A DNA stretch of 35,166 bases from an uncultured Blautia sp. (lineage in GTDB: Bacteria > Bacillota > Clostridia > Lachnospirales > Lachnospiraceae). The notes below the pieces were generated by a model. It was not told the origin of the DNA and ran no database searches. It saw nothing but the letters and a program-made list of their open reading frames with translations. Below, piece after piece: positions 30,824 through 35,166 of the stretch. Positions within the stretch are counted from its first letter, which is position 1. Each line of letters opens with the position of its first letter. A program made the translations under genes and the position numbers. The stretch covers positions 1-35,166 of the forward strand of contig CALCDJ010000053.1 of the NCBI GenBank assembly GCA_937900135.1, read 5' to 3'.

Positions 30824-31573
30824 TTATTTGTAGTTTACGATCTTTCCGAAATCTTCTTTCAGAGATGCGCCGCCTACCAGACCGCCATCGATGTCATTCT
30901 GTACGAATAACTCCGGAGCAGTTGCAGGATTTACAGATCCGCCGTACTGAATGCGGATTGCTTCTGCTGTTGCTTCGTCATAGATTTCAGCGATGCATGC
31001 ACGAATGCCTGCACAAACTTCCTGTGCCTGCTCTGTGGTAGCTGTTTTTCCAGTTCCGATTGCCCAGATTGGCTCGTAAGCGATCACTGCTGTTTTTGCC
31101 TGATCTGCTGTTACACCCTGGAAACCAATCTTCACCTGCTGACGGATGAAGTCCATGGTTACGCCCTGCTCTCTCTGAGTCAGAGTTTCACCGCAGCACA
31201 TGATTGGAGTAATTCCATGTTCAAATGCTTTCAGCATTTTTTTGTTTACAGTTTCGTCTGTCTCTGCGAAGTATTCTCTTCTCTCAGAATGTCCCAGAAC
31301 AACATATTTAACTCCAACATCTGTAAGCATTGCAGGGGAGATTTCTCCTGTGTATGCACCTTTTTCTTCATAGTACATGTTCTCAGCGCCAACCTGGATG
31401 TTTGTTCCTTTGGTTGCTTCCATAACCGGAATGATGTCGATTGCAGGTACGCAGAATACTACATCTACTTCATCATTTACTACTAATGGTTTTAAGGTTT
31501 CTACTAATTTAACTGCTTCGCTTGGTGTCATGTTCATTTTCCAGTTACCAGCGACGATTTTTCTTCTTGCCAT
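30824..31573 (-). CDS. tpiA: Triose-phosphate isomerase
   Basis: The 249-residue TIM barrel interconverts dihydroxyacetone phosphate and glyceraldehyde 3-phosphate. Active-site residues are Lys12 (GNWKMN), His96 (LGHSERRE) and Glu167 (AYEPIWAIGTG); the phosphate loop IQYGGSVNP and GGLVGGASL follow. AGGAGAG precedes the ATG. It lies 77 bases after pgk and is the last gene of the gap-pgk-tpiA run. Confidence 0.97.
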   Translation of the reverse strand: MARRKIVAGNWKMNMTPSEAVKLVETLKPLVVNDEVDVVFCVPAIDIIPVMEATKGTNIQVGAENMYYEEKGAYTGEISPAMLTDVGVKYVVLGHSERREYFAETDETVNKKMLKAFEHGITPIMCCGETLTQREQGVTMDFIRQQVKIGFQGVTADQAKTAVIAYEPIWAIGTGKTATTEQAQEVCAGIRACIAEIYDEATAEAIRIQYGGSVNPATAPELFVQNDIDGGLVGGASLKEDFGKIVNYK

Positions 31574-31650
31574 GACTTTGTACTCTCCTATAAAAAGTTT
31601 CGTATTTTTTTCTTCAAACTTAGGCTCGTTTTCATTAAGTTGCTTTCGGC

Positions 31651-32844
31651 CTATTTGTCGTTAGCTGCTGCTACACCTGGGAGTTCTTTTCCTTCCAGGA
31701 ATTCCAGAGATGCTCCGCCACCTGTGGAGATGTGGGTCATCTTATCCCCGTATCCAAGGATATTTACAGCTGCTGCGGAATCTCCACCGCCGATGATGGT
31801 GGTTGCATCTGTATCAGCCAGTGCTTTTGCAACTGCTTCTGTACCATGTGCAAAGTTCGGCATTTCAAAGCAGCCCATAGGTCCGTTCCATACAACAGTC
31901 TTCGCATCTTTCACTGCATCACAGAACAGTTTTTCTGTTTCCGGTCCAATATCCATGCCTTCCCAGCCTTCTGGAATTTCGCCACGTTTTACAACCTGAA
32001 TGTTGCAATCGTTGGAGAAATCATCACCGATTCTGTTATCTACAGGAAGAAGAAGTTTTACGCCGTTTTCTTCTGCTTTTTTCTCCATGTCAAGAGCGTA
32101 CTGTAAATAGTCGTCTTCGCAAAGAGAAGTACCAATGTTTCCACCATGTGCTTTTGTGAAAGTATAAGACATACCACCACCGATGATCAGAACATCTACT
32201 TTGTCAAGGAGATTGTTGATAACAGAAATCTTGCTGGAAACCTTAGCTCCACCCAGAATTGCAACAAATGGTCTTTCCGGATTGTTTACTGCATTTCCAA
32301 GGAAGTCGATTTCTTTCTGCATCAGATATCCCACAACTGCGGTATCTACAAATTTAGTTACACCAACGTTGGAGCAGTGTGCTCTGTGAGCAGTACCAAA
32401 AGCGTCGTTTACGAATACGTCGCAAAGAGAAGCCAGCTCTTTGCTGAATTCTTCGCCGTTCTTGGTTTCTTCAACACGATAACGTGTGTTTTCCAGTAAA
32501 ATCACATCGCCATCCTGCATTGCCTCTACAGCTGCCTTAGCATTCGGTCCTACTACCTCTGGATCTGCTGCAAATTTTACTTCCTGTCCTAATAATTCAG
32601 ACAGACGTACTGCAACCGGTGCAAGAGATAATTCTGGTTTCGGTTCTCCTTTCGGTTTGCCTAAATGGGAGCAAAGGATTACCTTTCCGCCGTCTGCAAT
32701 CAGCTTCTTAATGGTAGGAAGAGCTGCAACCAGACGATTCTCATCTGTGATTTTTCCATCCTGAAGAGGAACATTGAAATCACATCTTACCAGGACTTTT
32801 TTGCCTTTTACGTTGATGTCATCAACGGATTTTTTATTGAGCAT
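31651..32844 (-). CDS. pgk: Phosphoglycerate kinase
   Basis: The 397-residue two-domain enzyme makes ATP from 1,3-bisphosphoglycerate. Seen are the N-terminal LVRCDFNVPLQDGKITDENR, CSHLGKPKGEPKPELSL, LLENTRYRVEE, the hinge region and the nucleotide-binding TTIIGGGDSAAAV with STGGGASLEFLEGKELPG at the C terminus. The start MLNKKSVDD is chosen for AGGAGG 8 bases upstream. A terminator-like hairpin lies between gap and this gene, so its level may be set partly by read-through. Confidence 0.97.
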   Translation of the reverse strand: MLNKKSVDDINVKGKKVLVRCDFNVPLQDGKITDENRLVAALPTIKKLIADGGKVILCSHLGKPKGEPKPELSLAPVAVRLSELLGQEVKFAADPEVVGPNAKAAVEAMQDGDVILLENTRYRVEETKNGEEFSKELASLCDVFVNDAFGTAHRAHCSNVGVTKFVDTAVVGYLMQKEIDFLGNAVNNPERPFVAILGGAKVSSKISVINNLLDKVDVLIIGGGMSYTFTKAHGGNIGTSLCEDDYLQYALDMEKKAEENGVKLLLPVDNRIGDDFSNDCNIQVVKRGEIPEGWEGMDIGPETEKLFCDAVKDAKTVVWNGPMGCFEMPNFAHGTEAVAKALADTDATTIIGGGDSAAAVNILGYGDKMTHISTGGGASLEFLEGKELPGVAAANDK

Positions 32845-32869
32845 GTCATATGCCTCCTTTGATAAAATA

Positions 32870-32909
32870 ATAATACAAAAGGGTCCGGCCCTCATCAGAC
32901 CGGACCCTT
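32870..32909 (-). terminator. Intercistronic terminator-like hairpin between gap and pgk
   Basis: Minus strand AAGGGTCCGG / CCGGACCCTT, a perfect 10-bp stem with an 11-base loop, followed by TTGTATTATTATTTT. The tail is T-rich but interrupted, which suggests partial termination rather than a full stop before pgk. Confidence 0.7.
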
Positions 32910-32927
32910 GCTGAGTCTATGCTAGGA

Positions 32928-33947
32928 TTATGCGTTCAGCAGTTTGCCAAAGTGTTTGATTGTACGAACCATCTGGCTTGTGTAGGAATTTTCGTTGTCA
33001 TACCAGGAAACTACCTGTACCTGTGTTGTGCCGTTGTCTAATGGAAGAACCATTGTCTGTGTAGCATCAAACAGGGAACCAAATCTCATACCTACGATAT
33101 CGCTGGAAACGATTTCGTCTGTATTGTATCCGAAGGATTCGTTGGAAGCTGCTTTCATAGCGTCGTTGATCTGCTCTTTTGTAACATTTCCTTCAACAAC
33201 TGCTGTTAAGATAGTTGTAGAACCTGTTGGGGTTGGAACACGCTGAGCAGCGCCGATTAATTTGCCGTTAAGCTCTGGGATAACAAGACCGATAGCTTTA
33301 GCAGCACCTGTGCTGTTAGGAACGATATTGCAAGCTGCTGCACGTGATCTTCTCTTATCGCCTTTTCTCTGTGGTCCGTCAAGTGTCATCTGATCGCCTG
33401 TGTAAGCGTGGATTGTACACATGATACCAGTTTTGATTGGTGCAAGATCGTTAAGAGCTTTAGCCATTGGAGCTAAGCAGTTTGTTGTACAGGAAGCTGC
33501 AGAGATGATGTGATCTTCTTTTGTAAGTGTTTCATGGTTTACGTTGTAAACGATTGTTTTCAGATCGTTTCCAGCCGGAGCGGAAATGATAACGTGTTTA
33601 GCACCTGCATCAATATGAGCCTGAGCTTTGTCTTTGGATGTATAGAAACCTGTACATTCAAGAACTACGTCTACACCGATTTCTCCCCATGGAAGTTCTG
33701 CAGCGTTTGCTTTTGCATAAATTTTGATTTCTTTTCCGTCAACTGTGATAGTATCTTCGCCAGCTACTACAGTATCAGCAAGAGCGTATCTACCCTGAGT
33801 TGAGTCATATTTTAATAAGTGAGCAAGCATCTCAGGAGATGTTAAATCGTTGATTGCTACGATTTCAAATCCTTCTGCTCCAAACATCTGACGGAATGCA
33901 AGACGACCAATACGGCCAAATCCATTAATTGCAACTTTTACTGCCAT
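32928..33947 (-). CDS. gap: Glyceraldehyde-3-phosphate dehydrogenase
   Basis: The 339-residue glycolytic enzyme shows the Rossmann start VAINGFGRIGRLAFRQ and the catalytic Cys153 in SAASCTTNCLAPM. Further blocks are GPQRKGDKRRSRAAA, QRVPTPTGSTTILTAV and SWYDNENSYTSQMVRT. An Asp follows the first strand (AINDLTS), consistent with NAD preference. GGAGG precedes the ATG. It is the first and probably most expressed gene of the gap-pgk-tpiA run, with its own promoter and a hairpin in the leader. Confidence 0.97.
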   Translation of the reverse strand: MAVKVAINGFGRIGRLAFRQMFGAEGFEIVAINDLTSPEMLAHLLKYDSTQGRYALADTVVAGEDTITVDGKEIKIYAKANAAELPWGEIGVDVVLECTGFYTSKDKAQAHIDAGAKHVIISAPAGNDLKTIVYNVNHETLTKEDHIISAASCTTNCLAPMAKALNDLAPIKTGIMCTIHAYTGDQMTLDGPQRKGDKRRSRAAACNIVPNSTGAAKAIGLVIPELNGKLIGAAQRVPTPTGSTTILTAVVEGNVTKEQINDAMKAASNESFGYNTDEIVSSDIVGMRFGSLFDATQTMVLPLDNGTTQVQVVSWYDNENSYTSQMVRTIKHFGKLLNA

Positions 33948-33981
33948 GATAAATTCCTCCTATGAATTAAGTGGTAATTAT

Positions 33982-34007
33982 GACGTCTTCTTTGTTAAAG
34001 AAACGTC
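33982..34007 (-). promoter_or_regulatory. Inverted repeat in the gap leader
   Basis: Minus strand GACGTTTCTTT and AAAGAAGACGTC pair with one bulge around a 3-base centre. It begins within a few bases of the predicted transcription start, so it could cap the mRNA 5' end or be an operator. Confidence 0.5.
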
Positions 34008-34018
34008 AACCTATTGCT

Positions 34019-34047
34019 ATTGTACAGAATTCCCCTGAAAAATTCAA
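34019..34047 (-). promoter_or_regulatory. gap promoter
   Basis: Minus strand TTGAAT (34042-34047), 17-base spacer, TACAAT (34019-34024). The leader is about 65 bases. Confidence 0.7.
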
Positions 34048-34063
34048 GTGCAATTTTAAAAAA

Positions 34064-34103
34064 CCTCACAAAATCCTCACAAAAATGTAAATCATGGTAT
34101 AAT
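34064..34103 (+). promoter_or_regulatory. PHP gene promoter with tandem 11-bp repeats in place of -35
   Basis: TATAAT lies at 34098-34103. Seventeen bases upstream, where a -35 should be, is CCTCAC, the start of the second of two adjacent 11-bp repeats (CCTCACAAAAT 34064-34074 and CCTCACAAAAA 34075-34085). The layout is that of activator-dependent Pho-box promoters. Confidence 0.5.
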
Positions 34104-34205
34104 AGTCCAGTAAGAACTTTTTTTATCCTTATTTTTCCACAGAAAAATGTTACTTTTACAAAAAAACCATCTTTTATACAAAACACAATAACAGGAGTGA
34201 TTCTT

Positions 34206-35030
34206 ATGAACAACCATGGTATTCTCTGGGACTGTCACATGCATTCGTCCTTCTCTGGAGATTCCCGTACATCTGCGGAAGAAATGATTCTTCAGGGGAT
34301 TCGGTGCGGCCTTAAGGGAATCTGTTTTACCGAGCATCTGGATCCCGATTATCCCCCCACCCCGGATGGAATTGATTTTTCTCTGGACATTCCCTCTTAT
34401 CAGGAAACCCTTTTTTCTCTGAAGGAAAAATATCAGGACAGGATTTCTCTTCACTTTGGAATCGAATTGGGACTTCAGCCTCATCTGGCACAGCGTTTTT
34501 CCACGCTTTTGCATCAGATTCCTTTTGATTTTGTCATTGGTTCTTCCCACCTGGTACATGGACAGGACCCTTATTATCCCCAGTTCTTCCAGGATCGTCA
34601 GGAGGCCCAGGCATATGAAGAGTATTTTGAATCCATCCTGGAAAATCTCCACGCGTTTTCTTTGATGGATGTATATGGCCATCTGGACTATATTGTCCGC
34701 TATGGTCCTAATCAGAACAGAGAGTATTCCTATCAAAAATATCAGGACATTCTGGATGAAATTCTGAAAAACCTGATTCAGAAACAGGTAGGAATCGAAT
34801 TGAATACCGGCGGCTATCATTATGGACTTTCCCAGCCCAATCCCTGTATTGAAATTCTAAAGCGGTATCATGAACTGGGAGGGGAACTCATCACCATAGG
34901 CGCAGACGCACATACCCCAGATAAAATCGCATACGCCTTTTCCCAGGCAGAAGAAGTTCTGAAGGAATGCGGTTTCTCTTATTATACTGTTTTCACCAAC
35001 CGAACCCCTTCCTTCTTCAAGTTTACATGA
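34206..35030 (+). CDS. PHP-domain histidinol-phosphatase-like phosphoesterase
   Basis: The 274-residue metal-dependent phosphoesterase of the PHP family is like HisJ, which dephosphorylates histidinol phosphate. Metal-binding blocks are WDCHMHSSFSGDS, CFTEHLD, FGIELGLQP, VIGSSHLVHGQD, YGHLDYIVRYG and ITIGADAHTPDKI, with the size and order of HisJ. The start at 34206 follows AGGAG; the long frame upstream runs through the promoter. No other histidine genes are near, so an alternative phosphoester substrate is possible. It diverges from gap. Confidence 0.85.
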   Translation: MNNHGILWDCHMHSSFSGDSRTSAEEMILQGIRCGLKGICFTEHLDPDYPPTPDGIDFSLDIPSYQETLFSLKEKYQDRISLHFGIELGLQPHLAQRFSTLLHQIPFDFVIGSSHLVHGQDPYYPQFFQDRQEAQAYEEYFESILENLHAFSLMDVYGHLDYIVRYGPNQNREYSYQKYQDILDEILKNLIQKQVGIELNTGGYHYGLSQPNPCIEILKRYHELGGELITIGADAHTPDKIAYAFSQAEEVLKECGFSYYTVFTNRTPSFFKFT

Positions 35031-35034
35031 TTCC

Positions 35035-35063
35035 TTGACATTTTATCTCTGCCCTTGTAAGAT
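35035..35063 (+). promoter_or_regulatory. Promoter reading out of the right edge
   Basis: TTGACA (35035-35040), 17-base spacer, TAAGAT (35058-35063), just after the PHP gene. The remaining 100 bases have no convincing start codon with a ribosome binding site, so the gene it drives starts beyond the window or the region is leader. Confidence 0.65.
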
Positions 35064-35166
35064 TACTATTACGCAGAAATTCCATACAAATTTATTGCAG
35101 TTTTATTGATATTGCACCTTTGACTTTTGGTTTCTTTACCTTTGCTTTTATGGGATGAATATGGGG

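Noticed and set aside
32880..32908. CTGATGAG between two pairing arms on the minus strand, recalling a hammerhead ribozyme core
   Set aside because: The required GAAA core strand and the third helix with a cleavage triplet are missing; the element is explained as a terminator-like hairpin.

Overview
The window looks like a chromosomal segment of an anaerobic gut Firmicute, most likely a Lachnospiraceae member (Blautia / Mediterraneibacter / Dorea type). The reasons are AGGAGG-type ribosome binding sites, TTGACA/TATAAT promoters, an Fe-S L-serine dehydratase split into SdaAB and SdaAA, a gap-pgk-tpiA-gpmI glycolytic cluster and a clear bile salt hydrolase. This placement is inference from gene content; no 16S or marker search was possible. 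No tRNA, rRNA, CRISPR array or complete mobile element is visible.

Left part (1-8.5 kb, all minus strand): a YesM/LytS-type sensor kinase that loses its ATPase domain at the window edge; a GNAT acetyltransferase-bile salt hydrolase pair; an AlbA_2/Schlafen-like ATPase gene split into two frames exactly at an A_AAA_AAG slippery heptamer; and a topB-ykgJ-spoU cluster (topoisomerase III, cysteine-cluster protein, RNA methyltransferase).

8.5-12.6 kb: a trehalose locus. treP (EIIBC), a separate EIIA gene and treC (phosphotrehalase) read on the minus strand, with treR divergent. Four copies of a TTGTTTAAACAA-type palindrome lie in the treR/treP intergenic region on both promoters. treP carries an internal deletion with loss of frame, so trehalose uptake through this locus is probably dead while treC, EIIA and treR are intact.

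12.7-20 kb: housekeeping and membrane genes. A PAP2 phosphatase and a diacylglycerol kinase-family lipid kinase diverge from an M20 peptidase, with overlapping -35 elements on opposite strands. Then come an OmpR/PhoB-type response regulator with no kinase beside it, an sfsA-mutY-glycosyltransferase operon with overlapping ends, and a HAD hydrolase.

20-25.9 kb: a small membrane protein, an L,D-transpeptidase, an M19 dipeptidase, a MATE transporter and a membrane GGDEF diguanylate cyclase that lacks the usual inhibitory site.

25.9-35 kb: central metabolism. gpmI and hom are on the minus strand, sdaAB-sdaAA on plus, and gap-pgk-tpiA on minus with an intercistronic terminator-like hairpin between gap and pgk. 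A PHP-family histidinol-phosphatase-like gene diverges from gap. Its promoter has no -35 hexamer and instead two tandem 11-bp repeats. A good promoter at the extreme right edge reads out of the window. No gene-free stretch exceeds 300 bases.

The most noteworthy points are the correctly framed -1 slippery site in the AlbA_2 gene, the deleted treP inside an otherwise well-kept regulated locus, the bile salt hydrolase operon, and several cis-elements (TreR operators, overlapping divergent promoters, Pho-box-like repeats).
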